DNA of 64,000 nt from Rhodanobacter thiooxydans (GTDB lineage: Bacteria; Pseudomonadota; Gammaproteobacteria; Xanthomonadales; Rhodanobacteraceae): the NCBI RefSeq assembly GCF_021545845.1, contig NZ_CP088923.1, positions 558,001 to 622,000 on the forward strand, written 5' to 3'. Shown in pieces: positions 1-8,949 of this stretch. Made by a program: the position numbers and the translations under genes. The notes below the pieces were generated by a model that worked only from the letters and a program-made list of their open reading frames with translations, was not told where the DNA came from and did no database searches. Each line of letters opens with the position of its first letter. Position 1 is the first letter of the stretch.

Positions 1-49
1 GTGTCGGGTGCGGCCCCCGGTGCGATCCAGGGGCGCCGAGTGGGGTATC

Positions 50-1570
50 TCAGGCGACCATGGCCGGCGCCGTGCAGCAGCGATCGATGAAGGCCTGGTG
101 CGCCGGCATCACCTCGACGCAGCTGGCGACCACGTGGCTGACGCTGGCCATGAACCCGGCCAGCTCCGCGTCAGGCATCTGGTCGACCAGCGGGTGGTAG
201 CTCTGCGGCGCGATGCGCTGGCCCAGCATCACCTGCACCCAGCTCGGGGTCGCGAACATCTCCTCGCCGTCGCGGAAGAAGCGGCCGCTGTCGCGGAACA
301 AGCGGATGTTGTCCGCCAGCTGCGGGGGGATCGACATCGTGCGGCACTGGTTCCAGAACGGCGTGTCGTCGCGTTCGGTGGCGTGGTAGTGCAGGATCAG
401 GAAATCGCGGATGTGCTCATACTCGAAGCGCGACTGCGCGTTGTAGCGTTCGATCAGCAGCGGGCTGAAGTCGCGCCGCGGCAGCAGGTTGAGCAGGCGC
501 GCGATGCCGGACTGGATCATGTAGATGCTGGTCGATTCCAGCGGCTCCAGGAAACCGCCGGCCAGGCCCAGCGCAACCACGTTGCGGTTCCAGGCCTGCC
601 GGCGCACGCCGGTGGTGAAGCGCAGCAGCCGCGGCTCGCCCATCGGCACGCCGTCGAGGTGGCCGAGCAGGGTGGCGGCGGCCTCGTCGTCGCTGATGTG
701 GGCGCTGGAATACACGTAGCCGTTGCCGGTGCGGTGCTGCAGCGGGATGCGCCACTGCCAGCCCGCCGGTCGTGCCGACGCGCGGGTGTACGGCGTCGGC
801 GGGCCGACCTTCTCGCAGGCCACCGCCAGCGCGCGGTCGCACGGCAGCCAGTGGCTGAAATCGAGGTAGCCGGTGTGCAGCGCCTGCTCGATCAGCAGGC
901 CGCGGAAGCCGGAGCAGTCGATGAACAGCTCGCCCTCGATGCGCTCGCCGTTTTCCAGCACGATCGCCTCGACGAAGCCGTCGTCTGCCCGCAGCACGGT
1001 CTGCGCCACCTTGCCTTCGGTGCGGCGCACGCCGCGCTGCTCGGCGTAGCCGCGCAGGAAGCGCGCGTAGCGACCGGCGTCGAAGTGGTAGGCGTAGGCG
1101 ACGTTGGCCAGCGGCGAGCCCGGCGGCGCGTCGCTGGCCGACGGCATGAAGCGGCCGCGCGGCGCGGCCACCGTGTTCAGCGAATACGCGCCGATCTCGT
1201 CCGCCTTGCCCGCCTGGCGCGCCTTGATCCAGTACTGGTGGAACGGCAGCAGGCCGACGTCGTGGCCGATCGTGCCGAAGCCGTGCACGTAGCTGTCGCC
1301 GAGCCGGCCCCAGTCGTTGAACTGCACGCCGAGCTTGAACGTGCCCTGGGTGTTGCGCACGAACTCGACGTCGTCGATGCCGAGCAGGTTGTTGAACAGC
1401 TTGAGGTGCGGCACGGTGCCCTCGCCCACGCCGACCGTGCCGATCTCCTCCGACTCCACCAGGCGGATCGAGCAGCCGGTGTCGAGCACCTTGGCGAAAG
1501 CGGCGGCGGCCATCCAGCCGGCGGTGCCGCCGCCGACGATGACGATGTTCCTGATGCGCGGGTCGGTCAT
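50..1570 (-). CDS. Tryptophan halogenase family flavoprotein
   Basis: 506 aa, the usual length of FAD-dependent tryptophan halogenases. The dinucleotide-binding motif GGGTAGW lies at residues 13-19, the family signature WQWRIP at 271-276, and Lys79 and Glu345 fall where PrnA has its catalytic Lys79 and Glu346. The protein therefore keeps the residues used to make a lysine-bound halogenating species. It lies downstream of a TonB receptor and a LacI regulator on the same strand. In Xanthomonadales and Caulobacter, homologues are often found next to TonB receptors in sugar-uptake loci, where no halogenated product is known, so the substrate here is unknown. A hairpin terminator lies between it and the receptor, so its transcription may depend on readthrough. 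The start is the ATG before TDPRIRN. Confidence 0.88.
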   Translation of the reverse strand: MTDPRIRNIVIVGGGTAGWMAAAAFAKVLDTGCSIRLVESEEIGTVGVGEGTVPHLKLFNNLLGIDDVEFVRNTQGTFKLGVQFNDWGRLGDSYVHGFGTIGHDVGLLPFHQYWIKARQAGKADEIGAYSLNTVAAPRGRFMPSASDAPPGSPLANVAYAYHFDAGRYARFLRGYAEQRGVRRTEGKVAQTVLRADDGFVEAIVLENGERIEGELFIDCSGFRGLLIEQALHTGYLDFSHWLPCDRALAVACEKVGPPTPYTRASARPAGWQWRIPLQHRTGNGYVYSSAHISDDEAAATLLGHLDGVPMGEPRLLRFTTGVRRQAWNRNVVALGLAGGFLEPLESTSIYMIQSGIARLLNLLPRRDFSPLLIERYNAQSRFEYEHIRDFLILHYHATERDDTPFWNQCRTMSIPPQLADNIRLFRDSGRFFRDGEEMFATPSWVQVMLGQRIAPQSYHPLVDQMPDAELAGFMASVSHVVASCVEVMPAHQAFIDRCCTAPAMVA

Positions 1571-1595
1571 GAGAACCTGTGCCGGGGTCGGGTGG

Positions 1596-1629
1596 AAAAA
1601 GCAAAGCCCGCGAGGGGAGCGGGCTTTGC
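1596..1629 (-). terminator. Intrinsic terminator between the TonB receptor and the halogenase
   Basis: A perfect 11-bp stem (GCAAAGCCCGC, 1601-1611, paired with 1619-1629) with a 7-nt loop is followed on the minus strand by five T residues (1596-1600). It lies after the receptor stop and about 30 bp before the halogenase start, so it either ends the receptor transcript or attenuates the downstream gene. Confidence 0.8.
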
Positions 1630-1671
1630 GGTGCTGCCTCTATGGTCGCCTCGATGCCATCCGATGTGGCG

Positions 1672-4600
1672 TCAGAACTTCATGCCGACCGTGAGCTTCA
1701 GCGTGCGCGGCACGAAGGTGATGTTGCCGGTCGGGTTGTACATCGCGGGGTTCGGGTTTGCTACGCCGCCGGAGCCCCAGTTGACCAAGATGTCCGTGTA
1801 GTTCCTGAAGTTGAACACGTTCAGCACGTCGAAGCGGCCGTACAGCTTGATGCCGTGGCCGAGGTCGAAATCCTTGGTCGCCTGGAAGTCGATGTCGCGA
1901 TAGCCGAACGCCTTGCCGCCGACCAGGAACTTGCCGTTGCCCCGCGGCGTGGCCGCCATCGGCGTGCAGCCGCTGCCGTTGGGATAGGTCACGCCGTAGC
2001 AGGCGATGTCGTTGTACGGGATCGGCGTGGCCAGGGTCAGCTTGGCCGACAGGGTGATGCCCCACGGAATATCGACCACGCCGGTGGCGACGAAGCGGTG
2101 CTTGGCGGCGGCGTTGGAAACGACGAACGGGTACTGCTGGATGGTCGCCTCGTCGAACGAGTAGTGTTCGTTGATGTCGCGGTTCTGCTTCGCCCGCGTG
2201 TAGGTGTAGGCGAAGGTGGCGCCCCAGCCGGTTTCCTTCGTGTACGGCTTGTCGGCCGACAGCAGCAGCTGGGTGGTGCGCGTCGCGATGCCGTTGTTGC
2301 CGATGATCAGGCCCCCGAAACCCGGTACGCCGTTGCCCCAGGGCTGGCTGCCGTTCTTGAAGAACGCGCCGTCCGGGTAGCGGTTGCCCAGGGTGAAGGC
2401 AAAGCCGTCGTGGCTGAGGATGCGCGTGATCGCGGCGCTGGTGTTCCAGTCGCCGATCCGGTTGCGCATGCCGAGGCTGAACTGGTCGGAATACGGCGCC
2501 TTCAGGTGGTTGTTGATCGCATCCACTTCCTGCCCGGTGTTGCTGGAGGCAACCAGCGCCTGCAGCGCGGCAAGGTTGTTCTGGTACTTCGGATCCCAGG
2601 CGAAGCAGGGCGAACTGTTGTTGTGGCAGAGCCCGGTGGCCGGGTCCTGGAAGTACACGGTGAGCTGCGGTAACGCGGACTTGGTCTGCTCCAGCTGCAG
2701 GTAGTCGTACAGGTCGCGGTCGTAGGCGCGGCCGGCGCCGCCGAAGATCACGTGCTGCTGGTCGGCGTCGAGGTCGTAGGAGAAGCCCAGCCGCGGCTGG
2801 ATCTCGCCCTTGTACGCCTTGCGGTTGTGGCCGGTGCTGATGTAGTCGTTGATGTTCACGCCACCCAGCGCAAGGGCCTGGGCATAGGTCTGCCCGGCCG
2901 GTGCGCTCGGATCGGGGTTCGGGCTGTTGAAGGCGGCGATCACGTTGGCCGGCGTGACGTAGTTGAGGTAGGACGGGTTCTTCTCGTAGTCCCAGCGCAC
3001 GCCGAGGTTCAGCGTGAGCTTGTCGTTGACCGCCCAGTCGTCCTGGATATAGGTGCCGAACTGCTTGTCGCTCGATTTGGCCACCGGGCTCAGGCCGGGT
3101 ACCGGGTTCGGGAAGAACACCTTGTACGGTGTCGCCGCGGTGCCGGTCGGATCCACGTTGTAGGTGAACTGCGGGTTGCTGTTGCCGGCGTCCTGCGCGT
3201 TCAGGTCCACCTTCTTGTACTTCACGCCCAGCTTGATGACGTGGTCGCCATGCCACTGGAAGTCGTTGAAGGTCAGGTCGTCCTGGATCGCGGGACCCTT
3301 CTGGCCCTTCTTCTGCGTCGCCAGCGCGTTGGCCGAGCCGGTGATCAGGATGGTGGCGTCCTGCTGCGGCGCCCAGGTGTAGGCCGCGCCGTCGGCGAAG
3401 CGCAGCGGGGTCGGGTTGTTGTAGGCGTTCTCGTGGGTGAACAGGAGCTCGTTGAAGTACGCATCGCCGCTGTGCTGCCAGCGCGCCGCGAAGCGCGTGT
3501 CGCGGTTGATCACGTCGATGCCGGCGGATGCGGCGCTCTGGTTGCCGATGTTGTCGTACTGGCCTTCCTTGCGCAGCTGCGCGCTCAGCTCGAAGCGGTC
3601 GCGGTCGGTCGGCTCCCAGTCGATCTTGCCGAAATAAAGATCCTCGTTGAACGGCAGGTCGGCCGGGCCCAGCTGCGCGGAGGCGCCGGCCGGCAGGAAC
3701 GCGGCCGTGTTGGTGACGCCCGGGGTCACCGTGATCGGCGTGTCGAACTTCTTCGCCTCGTAGGTGAAGAAGAAATGCATCTGGTCCTGGATGATCGGGC
3801 CGCCGATGGCGAAGCCGTATTCCTTCTCGTGCGACGAGGTCTTCCTGCCCGCATCGTTCTCCGAAGGAGTGCGCGCGCGCAGCGAGTCCCTGGTGTAGGT
3901 GCCGAACACCTCGCCGTGGAACTCGTTGGTGCCGGACTTGGTGTCGGCGGTGACCGCGGCGCTGGAGATCTGGTCGTACTCGGCCTTGTAGTTCGAGGTG
4001 ATCACCTTGTACTCGCCGATCGCCAGCTGCGGGAACGGGTTGCCCTGACTGGCGAACTGGCCGCTGACGCCGCCTTCCTTGACGTAGCTCTTCTGGCCCA
4101 CGCCGTCGATGTAGACGTTGACCGAGCTGTTGTTCTGCGCGCCGCCACGCAGCGAGGTATGGCCCGCGGAGTCGAGGCTGAACACCATGCCGGGCACGGT
4201 GTCGGCGAACTCCAGGAAGTTGCGCGAGGCCTGCGGGATGGTGTTGATCTGCTGCAGCGAGATCGTCGCGCCGACTTCGGAGGTCTTCACTTCCGTCAGG
4301 GTGGCCGCGCTGACCGTGACGCCGGAAAGCGTGGTCGCATTCGCGGCCGACGCGCCCGGCGCCGCCGCGGTCAGGTCCAGCGTGGCGGTCGAGGCGACCG
4401 TGAGGGTGACCGTGCGTGCGGTGCCCGCCCCGGCGTCCACCTGGTAGGTGCCAGGCGGCAGGCCGACCAGCGTGTAGCCGCCGTCCGCGCCGGCGGTGGT
4501 GCGCCGGGTGGTGCCGGTAGCGACGTTGCGCGCGGTGATCGTGGCGCTGGCCGCGGCCTTGCCGCGCAGGTTGGCGTCGGAAGTCTGCGCCCACGAGACC

Positions 4601-4683
4601 ATCGGTGCACTGGCCACCGCGATTACCGTGGCGTTGATCAGGCTTGCGAGCAGCTTCTTTCTGAGTTGCTTTGGTGTGTTCAT
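1672..4683 (-). CDS. TonB-dependent receptor, Oar-like, with N-terminal carboxypeptidase-regulatory domain
   Basis: 1003 aa outer-membrane transporter. A signal peptide (basic MNTPKQLRKK, hydrophobic stretch, cleavage near SWA-QT, about residue 32) is followed by a Cna/carboxypeptidase-regulatory-like beta-sandwich of about 80 residues, a plug domain and a large barrel. The C-terminus ends in an aromatic residue (TVGMKF), as expected for barrel insertion. Proteins of this Oar-like group import large ligands using TonB-ExbBD energy. The gene starts 51 bp after the lacI-type gene on the same strand, and with the halogenase this suggests a carbohydrate or glycoside ligand. The ligand itself cannot be read from the sequence. 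Confidence 0.9.
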   Translation of the reverse strand: MNTPKQLRKKLLASLINATVIAVASAPMVSWAQTSDANLRGKAAASATITARNVATGTTRRTTAGADGGYTLVGLPPGTYQVDAGAGTARTVTLTVASTATLDLTAAAPGASAANATTLSGVTVSAATLTEVKTSEVGATISLQQINTIPQASRNFLEFADTVPGMVFSLDSAGHTSLRGGAQNNSSVNVYIDGVGQKSYVKEGGVSGQFASQGNPFPQLAIGEYKVITSNYKAEYDQISSAAVTADTKSGTNEFHGEVFGTYTRDSLRARTPSENDAGRKTSSHEKEYGFAIGGPIIQDQMHFFFTYEAKKFDTPITVTPGVTNTAAFLPAGASAQLGPADLPFNEDLYFGKIDWEPTDRDRFELSAQLRKEGQYDNIGNQSAASAGIDVINRDTRFAARWQHSGDAYFNELLFTHENAYNNPTPLRFADGAAYTWAPQQDATILITGSANALATQKKGQKGPAIQDDLTFNDFQWHGDHVIKLGVKYKKVDLNAQDAGNSNPQFTYNVDPTGTAATPYKVFFPNPVPGLSPVAKSSDKQFGTYIQDDWAVNDKLTLNLGVRWDYEKNPSYLNYVTPANVIAAFNSPNPDPSAPAGQTYAQALALGGVNINDYISTGHNRKAYKGEIQPRLGFSYDLDADQQHVIFGGAGRAYDRDLYDYLQLEQTKSALPQLTVYFQDPATGLCHNNSSPCFAWDPKYQNNLAALQALVASSNTGQEVDAINNHLKAPYSDQFSLGMRNRIGDWNTSAAITRILSHDGFAFTLGNRYPDGAFFKNGSQPWGNGVPGFGGLIIGNNGIATRTTQLLLSADKPYTKETGWGATFAYTYTRAKQNRDINEHYSFDEATIQQYPFVVSNAAAKHRFVATGVVDIPWGITLSAKLTLATPIPYNDIACYGVTYPNGSGCTPMAATPRGNGKFLVGGKAFGYRDIDFQATKDFDLGHGIKLYGRFDVLNVFNFRNYTDILVNWGSGGVANPNPAMYNPTGNITFVPRTLKLTVGMKF

Positions 4684-4734
4684 GCTTTCCCTCCCATACC
4701 GGATGACCGGATTCCCCGAATTGAAAACAGCGTT

Positions 4735-5763
4735 CTATGAAGCGTCTTGGGACGCCGCGGGTCGCCCGCCGCCGCAGCTGGCACGGGTGACGATCTCGCA
4801 GGCGAGCGTGTGACTGGATGGCGTGGCGTGCCTGGGGTCCTCCAGCTGCGCCGCCAGTTGTTCGAGCGCGCTGCGGCCCAGGTCGGCGATGCGTACGCGC
4901 ACCGTGCAAAGCGACGGGGTGACGTAGCGCGCAATCGGGATGTCGTCGAAGCCGGCCAGCGCGGTATCGCGCGGCACGTCCACACCGGCCTCCTTGAACG
5001 CGGACAGGCAGCCGACCGCCATCATGTCGTTGGCGGCGAACACGGCATGCGGCCGCGGCGTTCGTGCCAGCAGCTGGCGCCCGGCGCGGTAGCCGGCCTC
5101 TTCGCTGAAGTCGCCGGGCAATACGTCCGGCGCCGCGTGCGGCGCGTGTTTGGCCATCGCGGCGCGGTAGCCGAGTTCGCGCTGCTGCGCGTCGAAATTG
5201 TCGGCCGGGCCGGCGATGAAGGTGACCCCGGCGTGGCCGGCGTCGAGCAGGTGCTGCACCATCGCGTAGGCACCGCCGTAGTTGTCGATGTTGAGCACGC
5301 CGTACGACGGGCTCTTCACGGCACTGTTGAGCAGCACGGCCGGCAAGCCGGTGGGCAGGTTGCTGCGCAGGAAGGCGGCGTCGACGTGGTTGGACAGGAT
5401 CAGCAGGCCATCGACGCGGCCCTGCATGGCGCGCAACGCGGTAGCGGCGTCCTCGGCCCCATCGTGAGAGCTGGACACCAGCAGGTGCAGGCCGCGCGCC
5501 CGGGCGGCCAGGTCGATGCCGCGGATCAGCTCGGAAAAGAACTCGCCATGCAGGTCCGGCAGCAGCGCGCCGACCGTGTTGGTGCGGCGGGTGATCAGCA
5601 TGCGCGCCGCGGCATGCGGCACGTAGTGCAGACGCTCCGCGGCTTCATGGATGCGCTGGCTGGTCTCGGCAGTCACTCCGCCGCCCCCATTCAGTGCACG
5701 CGACACCGAGGCCACGGAAACCTTGGCCTCGCGCGCTACATCTTTGATAGTGGCTGCCGACAT
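4735..5763 (-). CDS. LacI/GalR family transcriptional regulator
   Basis: 342 aa. The N-terminal helix-turn-helix (TIKDVAREAKVSVASVSRAL, about residues 5-24) and hinge-helix region (YVPHAAARML) are typical LacI-family features, followed by a periplasmic-binding-protein-like sensor domain. The ATG at 5763 was chosen because the helix-turn-helix begins five residues later; longer in-frame starts lack family sequence. It precedes the TonB receptor by 51 bp and probably controls it. A LacI-type operator lies upstream of its own start (5811-5824) and a second one lies before the GH1 gene (8950-8963). Its inducer is probably a sugar or glycoside. Confidence 0.9.
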   Translation of the reverse strand: MSAATIKDVAREAKVSVASVSRALNGGGGVTAETSQRIHEAAERLHYVPHAAARMLITRRTNTVGALLPDLHGEFFSELIRGIDLAARARGLHLLVSSSHDGAEDAATALRAMQGRVDGLLILSNHVDAAFLRSNLPTGLPAVLLNSAVKSPSYGVLNIDNYGGAYAMVQHLLDAGHAGVTFIAGPADNFDAQQRELGYRAAMAKHAPHAAPDVLPGDFSEEAGYRAGRQLLARTPRPHAVFAANDMMAVGCLSAFKEAGVDVPRDTALAGFDDIPIARYVTPSLCTVRVRIADLGRSALEQLAAQLEDPRHATPSSHTLACEIVTRASCGGGRPAASQDAS

Positions 5764-6170
5764 CCTGGATGGGTCCGCTGAGAAGGACAAGAACCGCAGT
5801 GCGACGCCAACGTAAACGTTTTCATGACGCCTTGTAAAGTGCTTGTAAAGCAGAATTTTTTTGCTGCGCCGCCGCAGTTTTTGGGCGTTCGAGGTTTGCA
5901 TCGCAGATGGATCACCGGTAGCGCCGCCGGTGGCTTGTGGAACGCGTGTTGTGGCGGCGCAGCAGTCGGCTCGTTGGCACGATTTGGGCATGGCTCCGGA
6001 GGAATCTCCCGATTCTGTGAATGGCGTCGCCAAGTCATGGGTTCATGCCTGTTGTTAAAGATTTGCCTGTGTCGTTAAATGAAGGTTAATCTTCGCCGGG
6101 TCAGGCGGCTGTATCCTCAACTTGCCGAGACCATGAAGAAACTGTTGGCAAACTATTGTTTCTCCACGCC
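5764..6170. other. Intergenic region between the LacI regulator and the Band 7-like gene
   Basis: About 400 bp between divergent genes. Apart from the LacI-type operator at 5811-5824, I see no convincing gene. The DNA is more AT-rich than its neighbours, consistent with two divergent promoters, but I cannot place -10/-35 boxes with confidence. Confidence 0.5.
5811..5824. promoter_or_regulatory. LacI-family operator upstream of the regulator gene
   Basis: On the minus strand this reads TGAAAACGTTTACG, close to the TGTAAACGTTTACA palindrome with central CG that many LacI-family proteins bind. It lies about 48 bp upstream of the regulator start codon, suggesting autoregulation. Confidence 0.6.
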
Positions 6171-6620
6171 ATGATGACTTTACTGACCTTGTTGCTCGTG
6201 ATTCCCGCCGTGCTGGCTGCCAGTGCGGTCAGGCACGTGCCGGCGGATCAGGTCTACAGCCTGTATCGCCGCGGCAAGCTGGTGCGGGTGCTGGGGACCG
6301 GTACGCACCTGGTGCTGCCGCTGCTGGATCGGGTCGGGCACAAGATCAACCTTGCCGGACAGACCCTGCACTTCGAGGAGCCGGTGGCCGGCGCACGGGA
6401 CGTGCGCGGCACGGTGTACTGGCAGGTGCTGGAGCCGGAGCGCGCCGACCCGGTGTTCGAGCAGGTCGACCAGCTGATCCGCCGCGGTGCGCAGGAAGCC
6501 CTGCGCCGCGAGCCGGACGCGGACCGCCACGACCTCGGCGCAAAAGTGAAGCAGTCCTTGAACAGCGCGCTGCGCGAGCGCGGCATGATGGTGACCCGGG
6601 TCGAGCTCGACGTGGCCTGA
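6171..6620 (+). CDS. Short SPFH/Band 7-like protein
   Basis: 149 aa. An N-terminal hydrophobic segment (TLLTLLLVIPAVLAA) is followed by a beta-rich region resembling the start of a stomatin/Band 7 domain (RRGKLVRVLGTGTHLVLPLLDRV). Such proteins usually anchor in the inner membrane and scaffold proteases or other membrane proteins. It is much shorter than stomatins (about 250-300 aa) and lacks the long C-terminal coiled coil. ATG at 6171 and 6174 are both possible starts. It is followed by a strong terminator, so it is probably monocistronic. Its function is unknown. Confidence 0.65.
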   Translation: MMTLLTLLLVIPAVLAASAVRHVPADQVYSLYRRGKLVRVLGTGTHLVLPLLDRVGHKINLAGQTLHFEEPVAGARDVRGTVYWQVLEPERADPVFEQVDQLIRRGAQEALRREPDADRHDLGAKVKQSLNSALRERGMMVTRVELDVA

Positions 6621-6680
6621 GTGGTGAACCGCGCCAGGGCGACCAAGAGCGCCCGCGCCGCAGGGGATTTGCAAGCCTTC

Positions 6681-6706
6681 GACCCGCTTCGGCGGGTCTT
6701 CTTTTT
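6681..6706 (+). terminator. Intrinsic terminator after the Band 7-like gene
   Basis: A stem GACCCGC / GCGGGTC closed by a TTCG tetraloop (6681-6698) is followed by TTCTTTTT. Confidence 0.85.
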
Positions 6707-6772
6707 GGCGCCATTGGCAAGGTCGTGCGGCGCGCGGATACTTTGCGCCCCCACGTTCCCGAGCCAGCCACG

Positions 6773-7405
6773 ATGACCACCCGCGACGCCTTGCAGGCCC
6801 GACTCGAACAAGGCATCGCCGCGCTGGGCCTGTCGCTGCCGGCCGACGCGGTGTCGCGGCTGCTCGACTACCAGGCCTTGCTGGAGCGCTGGAACGCGGC
6901 CTACAACCTCACCGCGGTGCGCGACCCGGCGGAGATGGTCACCCGCCATCTGCTCGATTCGCTGGCGATCCTGCCGTACGTGCAGGGCCGGACCCTGGCC
7001 GACCTCGGCACCGGCCCCGGCCTGCCCGGCATCGTGCTGGCGATTGCCGCGCCGGGACGGAAGGTCCTGCTGGTCGATTCCAACGGCAAGAAGGTGCGCT
7101 TCCTGCGCGAGGCGATCCGCGCGCTGAAGCTGGACGGCGTGCGCGCGCTGCAATCGCGGGTGGAAGACGTGGAAGGGCAGTTCGACTGCATCACCGCGCG
7201 CGCGTTCGCCAGCCTCGCCGACATGCTTGGCTGGGGCGGCCACCTGCTGGCGCCGGACGGGGTCTGGCTGGCGATGAAGGGCAAGCGGCCGGACGAGGAA
7301 CTGCCGGGCATCCCGGCCGGCTTCGTGGTGCGCAGCACGCATGAGCTGGTGGTGCCGGGGCTGCCGGCTGAGCGCCACCTGCTGCAGCTCGGCCGCGCCG
7401 CGTGA
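6773..7405 (+). CDS. rsmG: 16S rRNA (guanine(527)-N(7))-methyltransferase RsmG
   Basis: 210 aa Rossmann-fold methyltransferase (formerly GidB) that methylates N7 of G527 in 16S rRNA; loss in other bacteria gives low-level streptomycin resistance. The SAM-binding motif LADLGTGPGLPG is at residues 75-86, preceded by the family segment WNAAYNLTAVRDP. The start at 6773 gives the normal length; the upstream in-frame sequence is not conserved-looking. In many gammaproteobacteria rsmG directly precedes parA-parB near the origin. Here two unrelated genes lie between them. Confidence 0.95.
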   Translation: MTTRDALQARLEQGIAALGLSLPADAVSRLLDYQALLERWNAAYNLTAVRDPAEMVTRHLLDSLAILPYVQGRTLADLGTGPGLPGIVLAIAAPGRKVLLVDSNGKKVRFLREAIRALKLDGVRALQSRVEDVEGQFDCITARAFASLADMLGWGGHLLAPDGVWLAMKGKRPDEELPGIPAGFVVRSTHELVVPGLPAERHLLQLGRAA

Positions 7406-7412
7406 GCGATGT

Positions 7413-7537
7413 CCCTTCCCCTGCTTGCGGGGGAAGGTGCCGAAGGCGGAAGGGGGCGCAGCCGCGCGGTTCTACAACGAAAAGCAAGAGCACCCCATCG
7501 GCCCTCCGGGCAGCTTCCCCTGCTGTGCAGGGGAAGC
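7413..7537. repeat. Two G/C-rich palindromes between convergent genes
   Basis: Palindromes at 7413-7436 (CCTTCCCC with GGGGAAGG arms) and 7513-7537 (GCTTCCCC with GGGGAAGC arms) fill the gap between rsmG and the convergent GH1 gene. The same CCCCTGC...GCAGGGG core recurs at 34.5-34.9 kb. They may serve as bidirectional terminators. Confidence 0.6.
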
Positions 7538-7567
7538 GAAAGCAGGGCGGTGGAGCTTTGCGATCGT

Positions 7568-8923
7568 TCAGTCGTCCAGCACGCTGCCGTTGCTTGCGAT
7601 CACCTGCGCATACAGCTTCGCGGTGGCCTTGGGCGTGCGCTGCTGGGTGGTGAAGTCGACGTGGTACAGGCCGAAGCGCTTGGAGAAACCCAGCGACCAC
7701 TCCAGGTTGTCCAGCAGCGACCAGGCGTAGTAGCCCTTCAGGTTCACCCCCGCCTCGATCGCCTTGTGCAGCGCCTTGAGGTGCCTGCGCAGGTAGTTGG
7801 TGCGTAGCGGGTCGTGCAGCACCTCGGCCTCGACTACCGGCGGATCGTAGAACGCAGAACCGTTTTCGGTGATGTACAGCGGGATGTCGCCGTAGCGGTC
7901 CCTGAACCAGGTCAGCGTGTCAGTGAGGCCCTGCTCGAACACTTCCCAGCCGGTCTCGGTGTAGGTCTTGTTGGGCTGGCGCACCGGCGCGGCTTGCAGC
8001 GGGTACTGGTTCGCGTCGTGCTTCACCACGGCGCGGGTGTAGTAGTTGATGCCGACGAAGTCGACCTTCTGCTTCGTCAGTTTGAAATCGTCGGCAGGGA
8101 AGTCCGGCCAGGCGTCGCCGAAGATCTCCTTCAGCTCGGGCGGGTAGCTGCCCAGCAGCGCCGGGTCGGCGAACTGCTGGTTCATGTAGGCGTGCGCGCG
8201 GCGGGTGGCGGCCAGATCCTCGGCGCGGTCCGAGTGCGGGTACTTCGGCTCGATGTTGAATACCACGCCGATCTCATTCTTTCCATGCGCGCGATACGCC
8301 TGGATGCCGGCGCCGCTGGCGCGCATCAGGTTGTGCGCGGCGATCGGCGCCTCGTACTTGCTGCGATGGCCCGGCGCCAGCGCGCCGTGCAGGTAGCCGC
8401 CGTCGGTGACCACCCAGGGTTCGTTGAGCGTGGACCAGCGCGGCACGCGGTCGTCCAGGGCCTTGAACATCACCTCGGCGTACTCGGCGAACCAGTGCGC
8501 GCTGTCGCGGTTGAGCCAGCCGCCGCGATCGTCCAGCGCCGCCGGCAGGTCCCAGTGGAACAGCGTGGCGTTCGGCGCGATGCCTTGCTCCAGCAATGCG
8601 TCGACCAGCCGCGAGTAGAAATCCAGCCCTTTCGGATTGACCCGGCCGGTGCCTTCGGGCAGCACGCGCGCCCAGTTGATGCTGAAGCGGTAGCCCTGCA
8701 GACCCAGCGCCTTCATCAGCTGCACGTCTTCACGATAGCGGCGGTAGTGGTCGCAGGCGACGTCGCCGGTGTCGCCGTTCGCCATCATCCCCGGCGTGTG
8801 CGCGAAGCGCTGCCAGATGCTGGGGCCGGCACCGTCGGCCAGCGGCGAGCCCTCGATCTGGTAGGCGGAAGTGGCGGCGCCCCAGTGGAAGCCGTCGGGG
8901 AAGCGAAAACCGGGGCGGGGCAT
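7568..8923 (-). CDS. Glycoside hydrolase family 1 beta-glucosidase
   Basis: 451 aa, standard GH1 length. The acid/base glutamate is in TLNEP (Glu168) and the nucleophile in ITENG (Glu353). The N-terminal FHWGAATSAYQIEG and the late WSLLDNLEW are further GH1 hallmarks. It hydrolyses beta-glucosides or related disaccharides in the cytoplasm, as no signal peptide is present. The start at 8923 begins directly before the conserved domain. A LacI-type operator sits 27 bp upstream, so it probably belongs to the regulon of the LacI protein encoded at 4735-5763. An orphan sugar ABC ATPase is divergently transcribed. Confidence 0.93.
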   Translation of the reverse strand: MPRPGFRFPDGFHWGAATSAYQIEGSPLADGAGPSIWQRFAHTPGMMANGDTGDVACDHYRRYREDVQLMKALGLQGYRFSINWARVLPEGTGRVNPKGLDFYSRLVDALLEQGIAPNATLFHWDLPAALDDRGGWLNRDSAHWFAEYAEVMFKALDDRVPRWSTLNEPWVVTDGGYLHGALAPGHRSKYEAPIAAHNLMRASGAGIQAYRAHGKNEIGVVFNIEPKYPHSDRAEDLAATRRAHAYMNQQFADPALLGSYPPELKEIFGDAWPDFPADDFKLTKQKVDFVGINYYTRAVVKHDANQYPLQAAPVRQPNKTYTETGWEVFEQGLTDTLTWFRDRYGDIPLYITENGSAFYDPPVVEAEVLHDPLRTNYLRRHLKALHKAIEAGVNLKGYYAWSLLDNLEWSLGFSKRFGLYHVDFTTQQRTPKATAKLYAQVIASNGSVLDD

Positions 8924-8949
8924 GGGCGATCCTTCGGGCAAGGCTTGAT

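Noticed and set aside
4721..4737. Possible third LacI operator before the TonB receptor
   Set aside because: The symmetry of TGAAAACAGCGTTCTA is weak and the site overlaps the regulator's stop codon.
1640..4909. Long alternative frame of 1089 codons over the TonB receptor
   Set aside because: Composition (Arg/Ala/Pro-rich) is that of an out-of-frame reading of GC-rich DNA; the receptor frame has clear family features.
4735..6033. 432-residue version of the LacI regulator
   Set aside because: The LacI helix-turn-helix must lie at the N-terminus; the upstream extension crosses the operator at 5811-5824.
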